Assembly: GCA_031216915.1 (NCBI GenBank)
Contig: CM062292.1
Span: 8,371,920-8,435,919 of the forward strand
DNA: 64,000 nucleotides
Direction of reading: 5' to 3'
DNA from: Pictodentalium vernedei
Taxonomy: Eukaryota > Mollusca > Scaphopoda > Dentaliida > Dentaliidae
The translations under genes were made by a program, and so were the position numbers. How positions within the stretch are numbered: position 1 is the stretch's first letter; every line of letters begins with the position of its first letter. This document shows positions 40,300 through 50,166 of the stretch, piece after piece. The notes beneath the pieces are model-generated. The model was not told where the DNA came from. It saw only the letters and a list, made by a program, of their open reading frames with translations, and ran no database searches.

Positions 40300-41570
40300 T
40301 CAGAGATGCGTCAAAGAGCCGTTCGAGGAGTCACTCTTAAGATCTCACAGTTGCTCGATACCCCATTTGCTCGACAAGACACAGGTCGTCCGAGAAATGC
40401 TGCTTGATTGACTTTGGGACTTACACTACGGCCGCCGTGAACGGTCACTTCCAATGGGTGGGTAATATTTTCTCGGACGCAATAATATTAGATTCCAAAC
40501 ACTAATTATAAGAATAATCATCAACAAATTAATTAATGAAGCATCCGATAAAACAGGTGCTTCCTTAATTAAAATTTTGCTGATTATGATTTTATTGTCC
40601 GCTAAACGCATGCGTGGACATCACTGCCTGTTAGGACCAGTCCACGGTGACTGTACAGTATTCGTAGAAACCATATGGGGTCTCGTATCAAATACTGGTG
40701 TTCTGTGGGCGGGGCTTAGGTAAAACTAGAAATCTGATTCCATCTTCTAAGACTAAATAGAATGATAGGGTGACAGTAGTAAGAATGACGCCTTGGATAG
40801 GAAATAGTAGTAGGACACGGATTGCGTATAGAACTGTTCCAAGTGCAAGTTTGTTCCCCTGTAGCAGAGTACTCTAAAACAATAAACAAAATAAAACCAT
40901 CATCATAATCAGCCAGAACAGATAAAAAAAGCTAAAAAATAGTCACAAAACGACGAAACTATTCTAAATCAAGGAATCTTCGGTTCTACCAGAATACCCC
41001 CTTGGCCATTCGAACACACCGCTGTGGCTCGCCCTATTTGATTAACGATCCTATAGAACTACGAAGACAACTGAGGTATCCGTGTAGAAGTTTGGCATGG
41101 GCCAATGCATAAACTCAATGTGTAGCGTGATTTTATGAATTAGAACCGTTTAGGGCGGGATCTAATGCATTGGCAGTCAAAGTATTGGAGTCTATCGGAG
41201 TCTATCGCCTTGTATGTAACACTACCAAAAACGTTTGGACATATTCTGTTCTTAATATTCTTGTGGTGACTCGCCTTACATTCAAACGAGAATCAAGCGG
41301 GTTTTACCGAAATGGACGATGAAAACCTCATATATCCTAAATCGTCCACTGGGGCTTATCAATGCTGATGACAGCTTGTTCTCTTTAATGTGCAATATAT
41401 TGAGCAAACTGGTCACCACGTGATTTTCGCTGTCGCTTCAAATAACATGGTTGGGTATTTTCTGACTACATTTGTGTTATCTAGTTCGGCTACATACGGC
41501 CAATGTCGTTTCTCAGAATACTGCAGGATGATTTGTCATTTTCAGAAAGTCGACAGTAAAGAAATATATA
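40300..41570. other. No feature recognised
   Basis: AT-rich intronic sequence with only short ORFs and no matching repeat elsewhere in the window. Confidence 0.5.
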
Positions 41571-41573
41571 AAG

Positions 41574-42232
41574 TATACTCATAGTAGCGTGGTGTACCAA
41601 ATGCTCACCACGAGTGGTGAAGTGGTATTAACCACGGGCCTTTGGGGCGCAGTTAACACCACTTCACCACGAGTGATACACATTTGGTACACCAAGCTAC
41701 TTTGGGTATATTTTATTTTTACCATGATCGTCAGATTATTAAGCGTCACTATTATTTTTACACGATTTCACAGAACAGCAGACGAACATACTTGCGAATC
41801 TGTTTTTATATATAAGCATCGATGGGCACTTCTTCTGCTGTCAATTTTATCGTCAAAACGAAATGGAAAAAGAAACTGAGCCTTTTTCGTTTTAATAACA
41901 TATTAACATACTATTTCGAGTTATGGATGCTTTATTAACATGAGACAATTCATGTTTGTTAAGTTTTGGTGTCTTATGGGGTAAATTCATTTAAAGACGT
42001 AATAAATAATTACCACTTTCATTTCACTACTCGCGAGGGGACGTGCGATAAATTTAGACAAGTTCGCATTCAGTCGACGTCACCAAAGGTCAACTTGTAG
42101 TTCCACTGTAGGGGTAAATTTTAACTTTTGAAATCGCATTGCTAGCGTGTTCACCACTATTGGTGTGTAAAGCTAACATTTATGTCATAGGCTTTTCGCA
42201 TATAGTACAGTAGGTAATCATGGTATAAATAT
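41574..42232 (+). mobile_element. Family 4 non-autonomous element, copy B
   Basis: A 140-bp palindrome (41574-41714; arms TATACTCATAGTAGC and GCTACTTTGGGTATA, inner TGGTGAAGTGGT and ACCACTTCACCA) joins a body that starts TTTTACCATGATCGTCAG and ends GGTAATCATGGTATAAATA. The ACCATGAT/ATCATGGT inverted ends bound the body. It has no ORF with a recognisable product, so it is non-autonomous; the transposase type is unknown. Confidence 0.7.
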
Positions 42233-42740
42233 GAAATTCAAAACTCTCCGAGATGGTTTCGAATCGAATCAAATCAGTGAAAAGATTCGAAGCCGAACTG
42301 AATCTTGGACGTTTGCTGGGCCCTAGTTAGCATTGGTTGAGGGCAAGTATACCAGTAACCTCCCGTGTACCTCTCCAGTGTTCTTCCACTTGAATAATAG
42401 ACTTTATCAGCATTCCCCATATTTGGTCACGTGAGGGTGGGCATACGTCATATTTGTTTCCAAGCCAATAAACACGTGTGGAGCGAAATAAAGAGCTGGC
42501 GATGACTGTTACTGCCAATCGCTTCACATGTCACTCATTTTCTTATGTGTAACTCGTGTATGCAATGGCCTATGACACAAGCATTGCCAACATTTTATTC
42601 ATATCAATGAATTTTCCCTTTGTAAAGCAAGGAAGATACGCAACTCGACTCAATCAGTACGCGTTTTAATGTCTTGTTGTCGCTTTTACCATATCATTGA
42701 GAGTATTACAATTGATACTTAGTTTAAAAGTTAATTTTAA

Positions 42741-42984
42741 CCCTTTACCTAACCTGAAAAGCAGACGACACTTGCAAAAAAAGTTCTTGAATAACTAATT
42801 TTTTTCATTTTTAGTCTCAAAAACATAGGTTATGACCCCTCGTTGGAACGAGCTCGACGAGCTCGTTCCAACGAGGGGTCATAACCTATGTTTTTGAGAC
42901 AAAAAAATGAAAAAATAATGAAAATTAATTGGCGATTTTTGAGAATAGCGCTGGCCGGTTTTGGCCGTTACGTTGGGAAAAGGG
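42741..42984 (+). mobile_element. Palindromic TTAA MITE (family 3), copy 1
   Basis: Flanked by TTAA, with ends CCCTTTACCTAACCTG and CGTTGGGAAAAGGG. The centre (about 42828-42898) is a long perfect hairpin containing GGTTATGACCCCTCGTTGG, with a stem loop over GAGCTCGACGAGCTC. A TTAA target with CCC...GGG ends is characteristic of piggyBac-type elements. Three more copies are at 44159, 45620 and 61293. Confidence 0.85.
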
Positions 42985-43003
42985 TTAACACAAAAGATCA
43001 AGC

Positions 43004-43675
43004 GCGAAATATACCACATTATACCACGATTACCTATTCTACTACATTTAAAAAAGTCTATGACATAAATTTTAGCTTTATACACCAACTGTGGTGAACA
43101 CGTCAGCAATGGGATTTCAGTAGTAAAGATTTACACATACAGTGGAACTACATCCAAGCTGACCTTTGGTGACCTCAGCCTGAATGCAAACTTGTCTAAA
43201 TTTATCGCTCGCCGACTCGCGAAGAGTAAAATGAAAGCGACAAATATTTATTGCGTTTTTGAATGAGTTTTCCTCATAAGATACCAAAATTTAACAAACA
43301 TAAGTTGTCTCACGTTAATAAAGCATCCATAACTCGAAATAGTATGTTATTATGTTATCAAAATGAAAAAGGCCACGTATTTTTCCATTTCGTTTCGTCG
43401 ATAAAATTGACAGCGGAAGTACCGCCCACCGGTGCTCATGTAAACAAAAAGAGATGTTCACGTGCGTAGTCTGCTGCTCAGTAAAATCGAAAAAAATTTA
43501 TAGCGACTCTCAATAATCTGACCATCATGGTATAAATAAAATATACCCATAGTAGCTTTGTGTACCATATGTTCACCACACGTGGTGAAGTGGTGTTAAC
43601 CGCTCGCCAAATGTTCACGGTTAACACCACTTCACCACACGCGGAGAAAATTTGTTTCACCAAGGTACTGTGGGT
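43004..43675 (-). mobile_element. Family 4 non-autonomous element, copy C (inverted)
   Basis: The reverse complement follows copy B throughout: end palindrome at 43541-43675 (TATACCCATAGTAGC...GTACTGTGGGTAA), then the body to about 43004. It lies 20 bp from TTAA MITE copy 1. Confidence 0.7.
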
Positions 43676-44044
43676 AAATTCTATTTATGTTACTTTTAGT
43701 CGAGTTCACGTCCGCCCTTTTCTGATCAGAATTGTGCCTGTTAAATATTCCACGTGTGATTTGTTTTGAAAACAAAAGAAACGTATGCTATCACCCATTC
43801 GCGTTACCCAATATGGGGAATGCTGGTCTCCTCTATTTGCATTTAGTGTCTAGCCCAATGACACAAAGCAAATGGTGCAGGCCAGGATCCAACCTTTGAC
43901 CTTATCAATCTGAAGTCCAATGCGATAATAAACGGTCCACCTACCCCCTCCCCCTCCCCCACCGCCCAGATAAGTTGATAGACTGATATCAAGAGAAGAG
44001 ACTGAATTATGTGTACATACTGATGTTAAAATCGTTCATTTCAG

Positions 44045-44120
44045 GAAGACGGGTTTTTCATTGACTTCTATCATATATGGTATCACTGATTCATTCAATA
44101 CAGACGCTGATAAAGCTAAG
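44045..44120 (+). CDS. M1 aminopeptidase, C-terminal domain: second visible exon
   Basis: This 76-bp exon lies between TTTCAG and GTATGCAAC. Its first base completes the Lys codon split at 36867 and its last base closes a codon. It encodes KTGFSLTSIIYGITDSFNTD then ADKAK after that Lys. This matches the ERAP1_C segment in which F-S-[LF]-x-x-[IL]-I precedes a conserved helix and the F-N/S-T turn. Reading across the 7.2-kb intron gives NWDMLLK followed by KTGFSL with no gap, which supports both splice sites. The TTAA MITE at 44159 sits only 38 bp downstream of the donor. Confidence 0.8.
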
Positions 44121-44158
44121 GTATGCAACTACTCAAATATAACGAGAAATAGATTTAC

Positions 44159-44399
44159 CCCTTTACCTAACATGAAAAGCAGACGACACTTGCAAACAAA
44201 ATTTTTGAATAACTATTTTTTTTATTTGTTGTCTCAAAAACATAGGTTATGACCCCTCGTTGGAACGATCTCGACGAGCTCGTTCCAAAGAGAGGTCATA
44301 ACCTACGTTTTTGAGACAAAAAATGAAAAATAATGAAAATTACTTGGCGACTTTTGTGAATAGCGCTGGCCGGTTTTGGCCGTTACGTTGGGTAAAAGG
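44159..44399 (+). mobile_element. TTAA MITE (family 3), copy 2
   Basis: Ends CCCTTTACCTAACATG and ACGTTGGGTAAAAGG. The right flank is TTAA; the left flank has mutated to TTAC. It has the same central hairpin with small mismatches (AACGATCTCG against CGAGCTCGTT). It is 38 bp inside the second visible intron. Confidence 0.85.
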
Positions 44400-44449
44400 T
44401 TAAATATTTGTGTTAGAAGGTTCACAGTTAATATGCCATTCAGTAGATA

Positions 44450-44620
44450 TAGCGAAGAGGTCCTCCCTCCCTCCGTCGCAGTCTCCACCCCTTTCTCTCC
44501 TTCCTTCCTTCCTTCCTTCCTTCTTTCCCCTCATTCCTTCCTTCCTTCCTCTTTCTCCCTATCTAACTCACTCCCTCCATTCCTCCCTCCTCCCTTCCTT
44601 CCTTCCCTCCTTGTTCGGAC
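44450..44620 (+). repeat. CCTT/CCTC microsatellite tract
   Basis: Imperfect polypyrimidine built from CCTT and CCTC units. ORFs rich in S, P, F and L across it are low complexity. Confidence 0.95.
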
Positions 44621-45307
44621 AGTGCTATAGCTTGAAGAATGGTTATGTAGTTTTCATTTTTAAATATTTTTTTTTTATTTGCAGCATTGCACTTACGATG
44701 TTTCAGAAAGTTTATTAACCTCTCTGATGCGGTCACGATTAGACATTGTGCAGAAAACACCAATAAATGAATAAATAACCTCGGTGATATGTTGTAAAAA
44801 AAGAGAGTCTGCGATCTTCAGTAACAGCGATGAAGAGCCTTCGAGAGCTAGGACGGGCCACGGGGCAATGTGTAGAATGGGCGTTACGGGCCCTGCGAGC
44901 GTTTTAAAATATTGATCGCCCACAGTATGATGCTGTGTGTATTATCATCACAGGCGCAATGCTCGGTCTCGGCCGATTATCTTTTGTCTAAACGAGGGCT
45001 GTCCTATTTATAGAAGTGACAAGAGAAGAACAAATACCGTGCACATTTCAAAAATATCAATAACGTAGCGTATTATACATCAACGTATTACTACCACTCA
45101 GAACGCTTAACATCGCAATGTACAAGCTTTGTGGGTCAATCAGATTTATGTATCATTCGACAAAAAAACTCCACTAAAACAAACTATTCATCCCTCCATC
45201 ACAAATATCTACTTGACTCACTCACCAGATCCACAACTTTAATGGAGCTAAAAATATATGCATAACTAAACTATGCTAGTTAACGTCTCTATACCTCTTG
45301 TTCTAAC

Positions 45308-45484
45308 ATTCGCATAGGGGAGGCTGAAGTAAACCCTACATCTCAAGTTAGAAAGTTGGGCTCTCTCTTTAACAACAGCCTTACTTTCGACAACCCCAGT
45401 AACCAAATTTGTCGATCAGTATTCTTCCATCTTCGAAATATTAGCAATATACGATGCCTAATTAACAAGATGAAATGCCACCTG
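45308..45484 (+). pseudogene. CR1/L2-like LINE reverse transcriptase fragment, part 1
   Basis: The frame from 45308 reads IRIGEAEVNPTSQVRKLG, then SLFNNSLTFDN and a run ending RSVFFHLRNISNIRCLINK. This matches the part of CR1/L2-type LINE ORF2 after the catalytic palm (conserved V-R-x-L-G, a D/N-x-x-L-[ST]-F turn, FHLRNI-x-x-IR). The reading stops at the insertion that starts near 45487 and resumes at 45988. The upstream RT core is not recognisable. Confidence 0.75.
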
Positions 45485-45619
45485 TATCCTCCGCCAAGGG
45501 TTTCTAAGTTGAAAAAGCGGAAAAAAGACCCATGACTCTAGAAAGAAATAGACAAAACCGATTGCCTGTGAATATCCTTTCACCCATGGTGGTCTATCAG
45601 CATACCAAAGATCATTTAA

Positions 45620-45862
45620 CCCTTTACCTAACATGAAAAGCAGACGACACTTGCAAAAAAAATTCTTGAATAACTAATTGTTTTCATTTTTTGTCTCAAA
45701 AACATAGGTTATGACCCCTCGTTGGAACGAGCTCGACGAGCTCGTTCCAATGAGGGGTCATAACCTATGTTTTTGAGACAAAAAATGAAAAAATAATTAA
45801 AATTAATAGGTGATTTTTGAGAATAGCGCTGGCCGGTTTTGGCCGTTACGTTAGGTAAAGGG
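45620..45862 (+). mobile_element. TTAA MITE (family 3), copy 3
   Basis: Flanked by TTAA on both sides, with ends CCCTTTACCTAACATG and ACGTTAGGTAAAGGG. It keeps the best-matching terminal inverted repeat of the four copies (CCCTTTACCTAAC against GTTAGGTAAAGGG). The central hairpin is intact. Confidence 0.9.
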
Positions 45863-45909
45863 TTAAATCCAACACCAGCTGATTGAGATATAAAGATTCA
45901 AAGTTCTTA

Positions 45910-45936
45910 CGGACGGACGGACGGACGGACGGACGA
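45910..45936 (+). repeat. (GGAC)n microsatellite
   Basis: About six and a half GGAC units, followed by GAACCCCATTTGTATAT and a CCCCCGC hairpin. Confidence 0.95.
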
Positions 45937-45987
45937 ACCCCATTTGTATATCCCCCGCAAACTTCGTTTTGGCGGGGGATAATAAAC

Positions 45988-46475
45988 AGCTGTCGGGACA
46001 AATCGTTCATGCATTTGTAACCACTCGTCATGACAACTACAATTCTTTGCTTTATGGATCTTAGCAATGTAACATTGACAAGCTCAACGAGAACAGAACT
46101 GCGCTGCCCACCTCATTACAAAAACTGTAAAATCATGCCATATCACTCCTATTTTTTTTAGCTTGCATTGGCTCCCTATTAAACAATGAATTGATTTTAA
46201 AGTGTCTTTGTTGATTTATAAATGCTTGAACGGGCTGGCCCCAACTTTATCTGTCAGACCTGCTCGAATACTATCAACCCAATTCAATCATCCGGCACGC
46301 TAAGCTTGAAACAGCCAAGTAGCAAGCTGCGTACTGCTGGTGATAGGGCATTCTCTCCAATAGCGGCCCTAAGCTGTGGAAACAACTTGCTCGTGATATT
46401 TAGCAGGTTAATTCAGTTTCCATTTTGAAATCGAAGATTAACACTTTTTCATTCCGCCAGGCTTTTATTGATCTT
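45988..46475 (+). pseudogene. CR1/L2-like LINE ORF2 C-terminal fragment, part 2
   Basis: From 45988 the frame reads QIVHAFVTTRHDNYNSLLYG, a stop, then CNIDKLNENR. Further on, with frameshifts, come HITPIF, LHWLPI, IDFKVSLLIYKCLNGLAP, LRTAGDRAFSPIA, and KLW. These are the hallmark C-terminal blocks of CR1/L2 LINEs (VHAF-x-TSRLDYCN, HWLP, YKCLNGLAP, GDRAFS-x-x-AP-x-LWN). At least one internal stop and several frame changes make it a dead copy. It continues part 1 across the 500-bp insertion. Confidence 0.85.
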
Positions 46476-46795
46476 TTATAATAATTCTCAACATGTGTTT
46501 CATGGAATTTTATGCTAAATAAATAAAGGACATCAAAGGAGAAATGGCGATTTTCGCTCGCGCAAATAAACATTTGTCTCGGCCACCCATGACATAATTT
46601 TCGGTATCCACTCAAAAACTCTAGATTTTCTTTTTATTATACGCTTTTTATAAGAATCTGATAATTCCACTTGTTTCAACCTTGAATTGATGCGTGAAAG
46701 GAAACGGCGCATTGAATCATTGAAACGCGAAGTGATTTGATTGATACTCGGAGCAGATAGCGTCCTGCAGTCTGATTCAGCTGGCAGGTTTCTAG

Positions 46796-46904
46796 TCCAA
46801 ACATGGCCTGAAGGTCCGTAAAAAAGGCTTTTTGTTTGGTACGTCCTTTGAAAGGACGTAACAATCCAAAACCTTATATTACGGACTTTCAGGCCATGTT
46901 TGGA
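46796..46904. repeat. Inverted repeat with inner perfect palindrome
   Basis: Arms TCCAAACATGGCCTGAA (46796) and TTTCAGGCCATGTTTGGA (46887). Inside is the 21-base palindrome TACGTCCTTTGAAAGGACGTA (46840-46860). The flanks 46600-46690 and 46970-47060 resemble each other as degenerate direct repeats. Probably a MITE remnant. Confidence 0.7.
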
Positions 46905-46909
46905 GTAGC

Positions 46910-47500
46910 GGCTTTCTTGCATCAATTCAAGGTGAATACGTGTTGAATTATTGCTGGAAATGATCGGTATCCATTCAAACACACAGGATTTACTTTTCAT
47001 TATACGTTTTTAGAACAAATTAATCATTTCCAGTGATAACTTGACTCGTATTCACCTGGAAGTGATGCTTTGAAAGCCACCATTTTGATTGATACCGTGA
47101 AAGTGAAAATTTCTATATCTTCACAGTGGGGGATACGATTTCTATCTTTCGGCAATTTCATCCATTATCTATCGTTTAGCGTGTAATAAAAAATATTATC
47201 ATATGGCTCGTCCGTTTTGTTCACTTTAAAACATTTGATATTTTGCTTTCATATTAATCAGTGATAAATAAAGCCTTCCGTCGATTTCATTGGTCATTTT
47301 CAAAACTAGACAATTTGATTCGCTGAACAAAATAAAACTGGGCCACATCTTCATAATTTGCATAATTAGAGATGGGAGCTTTCATTGGTCAATTTCAAAA
47401 CTGGACAATTTGATTGGCTAAACAAAATACAACTGGGTGATATTTGCATAATTTCAGTAGGGAGAATTTACGTTATCTGTCCTTTTAGGGTGGGTTATAT
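46910..47500. other. Intronic sequence with an imperfect local duplication
   Basis: CATTGGTCA...TTTCAAAACTGGACAATTTGATT recurs (about 47290 and 47382) with AACAAAATA...AACTGGG, an imperfect 92-bp tandem pair. Nothing else is recognised. Confidence 0.5.
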
Positions 47501-47508
47501 TGTATTAA

Positions 47509-47661
47509 TCTTTTACCTACAAGAAAAACGCCATTCATTTTTTTTTTATATTTTCACTTTTTGCTTCCAAAACCTATGTTTTGGAAGCAAAAAATGAAAT
47601 TTTTTAGTTATACGAGGATGTTTTTTCCAAGTGCCGTCTGCAACTCAACTTATGTGATGGG
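47509..47661. mobile_element. Short TTAA-flanked MITE related to family 3
   Basis: Bounded by TTAA at 47505 and 47662. Its left end TCTTTTACCTAC and its CAAGTGCCGTCTGC segment resemble family 3 (CCCTTTACCTAAC; CAAGTGTCGTCTGC). The centre is a different hairpin, TTTTTGCTTCCAAAACC with its complement. Confidence 0.6.
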
Positions 47662-47726
47662 TTAAAAAGTCATACTAAATGGCTAATTTGTGCGTGTGCG
47701 TGTCATATGATAAATAGAATATTACA

Positions 47727-47852
47727 TGAGTGTTTTTCTTATATAATATTTATGAAACTTGTCCGAATTTTTCGTTTGCGCTCGCCAGAGGCTCGCCAAA
47801 ACGGAAAATTCGAAGACTCGTTTCATAAATATTATATGAGAAAAACACTCAT
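47727..47852. repeat. 126-bp hairpin
   Basis: Arms TGAGTGTTTTTCTTATATAA and TTATATGAGAAAAACACTCA pair almost perfectly, and pairing continues through ATTTATGAAAC, GAATTTTTCG and GCTCGCC. It lies 96 bp upstream of the last aminopeptidase exon. Confidence 0.9.
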
Positions 47853-47947
47853 TTCATATCCTCTATTTATTTTTATATTTTACTTGCGTATGTGTAAAAC
47901 TAGCCAATCCAGTTACACATGACTGAATTACGGCATTTTATTTTCAG

Positions 47948-48241
47948 ATTCAAGCTATCCTTGATTCAAATTTAGATTTAGGTAATACGGAAGCTGATTT
48001 GAAGTATGCATTGTCTTTGGTTGATAGTCGAATGGAGTGGATGCGTGACTACGGTGTACCAATAGGAGAATTACTCTCTGGAAACACAGCATTTAGCTCA
48101 CTGAAACAACCAGTCACTGCCGACAGATCAAGAACAACTTCACACCAGCAAGCACCAGTACGTACAACACCACTAAAACAGCCTTTCGGCAGCTCTAAAG
48201 TTACCAATCGCTATAAAATGGGAAGTTATCATCGGATGTAG
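47948..48241 (+). CDS. M1 aminopeptidase, last exon and stop codon
   Basis: The acceptor TTTTCAG precedes ATT CAA; the frame runs 97 codons to TAG at 48239-48241. The first part reads IQAILDSNLDLGNTEADLKY, ALSLVDSRMEWMRDYGVPIG, ELLSG. It matches the end of the ERAP1_C domain, where an amphipathic helix with a W (I-x-W-[VM]) precedes the end of M1 aminopeptidases. Homologues usually stop about here. This protein adds some 50 residues rich in S, T, Q, P and basic residues (SLKQPVTADRSRTT...PLKQPFGSSKVTNRYK...), an unusual tail with no domain I recognise. The exon joins the previous one in phase 0. Confidence 0.82.
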   Translation: MQAILDSNLDLGNTEADLKYALSLVDSRMEWMRDYGVPIGELLSGNTAFSSLKQPVTADRSRTTSHQQAPVRTTPLKQPFGSSKVTNRYKMGSYHRM

Positions 48242-48501
48242 GAGAGAAAGAGAAAACATGATACCAGGATCAGAATTGTGTAGATCAACCGTATTAGAGA
48301 GACAGACACCTGGAAGACAGCAGTAAGACTACCCAGTATCTGTTTTTCCAAATACAATATTATTTCATGTATAGTATACACAGACAATGAGTTTAATTAT
48401 CTCATCTCGATGAGGGACCACGCGTTGTGTTGCCTAATTATTACGATAAAATGATGGCGTCCGACCTATTGGATGATGAATGTTACTCATATTGAATGTA
48501 C

Positions 48502-48507
48502 AATAAA
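48502..48507 (+). promoter_or_regulatory. Poly(A) signal of the aminopeptidase gene
   Basis: AATAAA 261 bases after the stop codon, followed by an A/T-rich stretch (AAAATAATTTTTTTATCC). It is the first canonical signal after the stop and implies a 3' UTR of roughly 280 bases. Confidence 0.65.
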
Positions 48508-48737
48508 CAGAAAGTGTATCAAAATAATTTTTTTATCCACGAGTAGAGTTGAATGTTTAACACACAAGCCTTCACGAGTTGGTTAAATACTTAAACGGAC
48601 AATAAGCAAATAATTTGAAAAATATAGCGACTCTTTGCTTCTATATGGAAGAAAGGTAAAAGCACCCCCAGACTCCAAAGAGTAAAACTCCAGAAGCAAC
48701 GCGAAATTACTTAAATCGGTAAACAAATACTTTAACC

Positions 48738-48956
48738 CTTTAAACACTAGTGGTAACTTCCATGCCATTTCAATGGCAGCAATTAGAAGAGTTCATATTC
48801 ATTATTTGGGGTAGACCAATCAATATTTTCAACGTGCAGCCTCAGGGCTGCACGTTGAAAATATTGATTGGTCAACTCCTTACATTTACTGAACAGCCAC
48901 CCTATATAATGACGTTATGACGTATCCTGATCCTTGCAGGAAAAGCGGCCGCAAGG
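48738..48956. mobile_element. Probable TTAA-type MITE with CCAAT hairpin
   Basis: TTAACCCTTTAAACACTAG on the left and CGCAAGGGTTCA on the right are symmetrical around a perfect hairpin at 48814-48873 (GACCAATCAATATTTTCAAC, complement at 48854). The right target has mutated from TTAA to TTCA. It lies just beyond the aminopeptidase 3' end. Confidence 0.5.
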
Positions 48957-48959
48957 GTT

Positions 48960-49740
48960 CAAAGAAGTTAATGCAGACGAATTTTCATTACATTGCGAAG
49001 ATTCAAACGAAGTTGCCCGAATGTGATCGGAAGTAAACGCAGCAGCGTGATATAGTTTCTGAATATATGTAGAACTAATTCCACCTTCGCTGCTGTCAGA
49101 ATGAATGATCGCCAAGAACAACACCGTGCATTATTTTAGCAATAAGTGGACATTGTTAGATCAACAACGGTGTGGTATTTAAAAAAAAAAACACAGCACA
49201 GTTGTGATTCCAACAAAACTCAAAACACCTGTATCGCCAGTGACAATCCAGATCGAATTTCATGGAGGGAAACGCAATCATATACCTATAAATAGAATAG
49301 TTGTACATATTCTTCACCCGTGTCTCTTTGAGAAAGCAAATAATGCCGAATGTGGAAAATGACATTGCAGTTTGTGCTGTCCTGGAATTTTCCGTGAGTG
49401 ATCGACTAACCAGATGGGGATGAAAAAATGCTGCCTGCCGTTTTTGAAAAATCCACTAAATTTTCTCTTTCGAGTTAATTTATTTAATTGATACAAACTC
49501 TTCCATACGAGTGATTTATCTAACGTAGGGATATTTATGCATATCGAATATTATTGTTTTCTCAAATCGTCAACTTCTATTTTTCAAATTCGTGACTTAT
49601 TGTCCCTTTAATTGTTTGAAGTCGTAAGACCGATTTTTCGGTCCAGGGCATAATTTCGTCCCATTTTTGTCTTACTATAAGAGGTCTATACACTGGGTAT
49701 TGATGATGAAATAATAACAGCAGTCTTTATTTATTATTTT
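48960..49740. other. No feature recognised
   Basis: Short ORFs only (60-70 codons on the minus strand), none recognisable. No internal repeat matches. Confidence 0.5.
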
Positions 49741-49743
49741 ATT

Positions 49744-50166
49744 GTCCCTGTATATTGATATTGGACTGACCCATCTTCCTGTAAGTGTACACAAAGGTGA
49801 TACCATTCCACAGACTGCAGTTATTATTTTATCGTCCCTGTGTATTGATATTGGACTAACCCATCTCATTGTAAGTGTACACAAAGGTGATACCATTCCA
49901 CAGACTACTTTTATTATTTTATCCTCCCTGTATATTGATATTGGACTGACCCATCTTTCTGCAAGTGTATACAAAGGCGATACCATTCCACAGACTGCAG
50001 TTATTATTTTATCGTCCCTGTGTATTGATACTGGACTAACCCATCTCATTGTAAGTGTACACAAAGGTGATACCATTCCACAGACCTCTTTTATTATTTT
50101 ATCCTCCCTGTATATTGATATTAGACTGACCAATCTCACTGAAAGTGTACACAAAGGCGATACATT
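49744..50166 (+). repeat. 90-bp minisatellite, about 5 copies in an AB pattern
   Basis: Units start GTCCCTGTATATTGATATTG (or a one-base variant) at 49744, 49834, 49924, 50014 and 50104. Units 1 and 3 share CAGACTGCAGTTATT; units 2 and 4 share TTTTATTATTTTATCCTCC, so the working period is 180 bp. Because 90 is a multiple of 3, both strands have open frames of about 175 codons (30-residue repeats such as LSVHKGDTIPQT on plus, SPLCTLTMRWVSP on minus). Neither resembles a known protein. Confidence 0.95.

Larger units (their letters stand above)
36868..44044 (+). other. Aminopeptidase intron (7.2 kb) loaded with repeats
   Basis: The intron runs from GTAAGTAC to TTTCAG. Its donor splits a Lys codon (AA|G) that exon 44045 completes. 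It contains MITEs of three families (37918-38485, 39980-40293, 41574-42232, 42741-42984, 43004-43675), a repeated block at 38936-39250 and 39766-39978, and an A-rich tract. Stretches 37170-37760, 38490-38930, 40300-41570 and 42240-42740 hold nothing I can name. Confidence 0.75.
45487..45985. mobile_element. Inserted element with CCTCCGCC / GGCGGGGG ends
   Basis: This segment separates two halves of one LINE reading frame. Its ends are roughly inverted (TATCCTCCGCCAA on the left, TTGGCGGGGGATA on the right). It holds a GGAC microsatellite (45910-45936), a CCCCCGC/GCGGGGG hairpin (45950-45980) and, nested inside, TTAA MITE copy 3. Confidence 0.55.

Noticed and set aside
42828..42898. Hairpins such as this as bacterial-type terminators
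   Set aside because: They are the centres of TTAA-flanked MITEs in eukaryotic DNA and are far too long for terminators.
44376..44718. S/P/F/L-rich ORFs of 84 and 102 codons
   Set aside because: They are translations of a CCTT/CCTC microsatellite.
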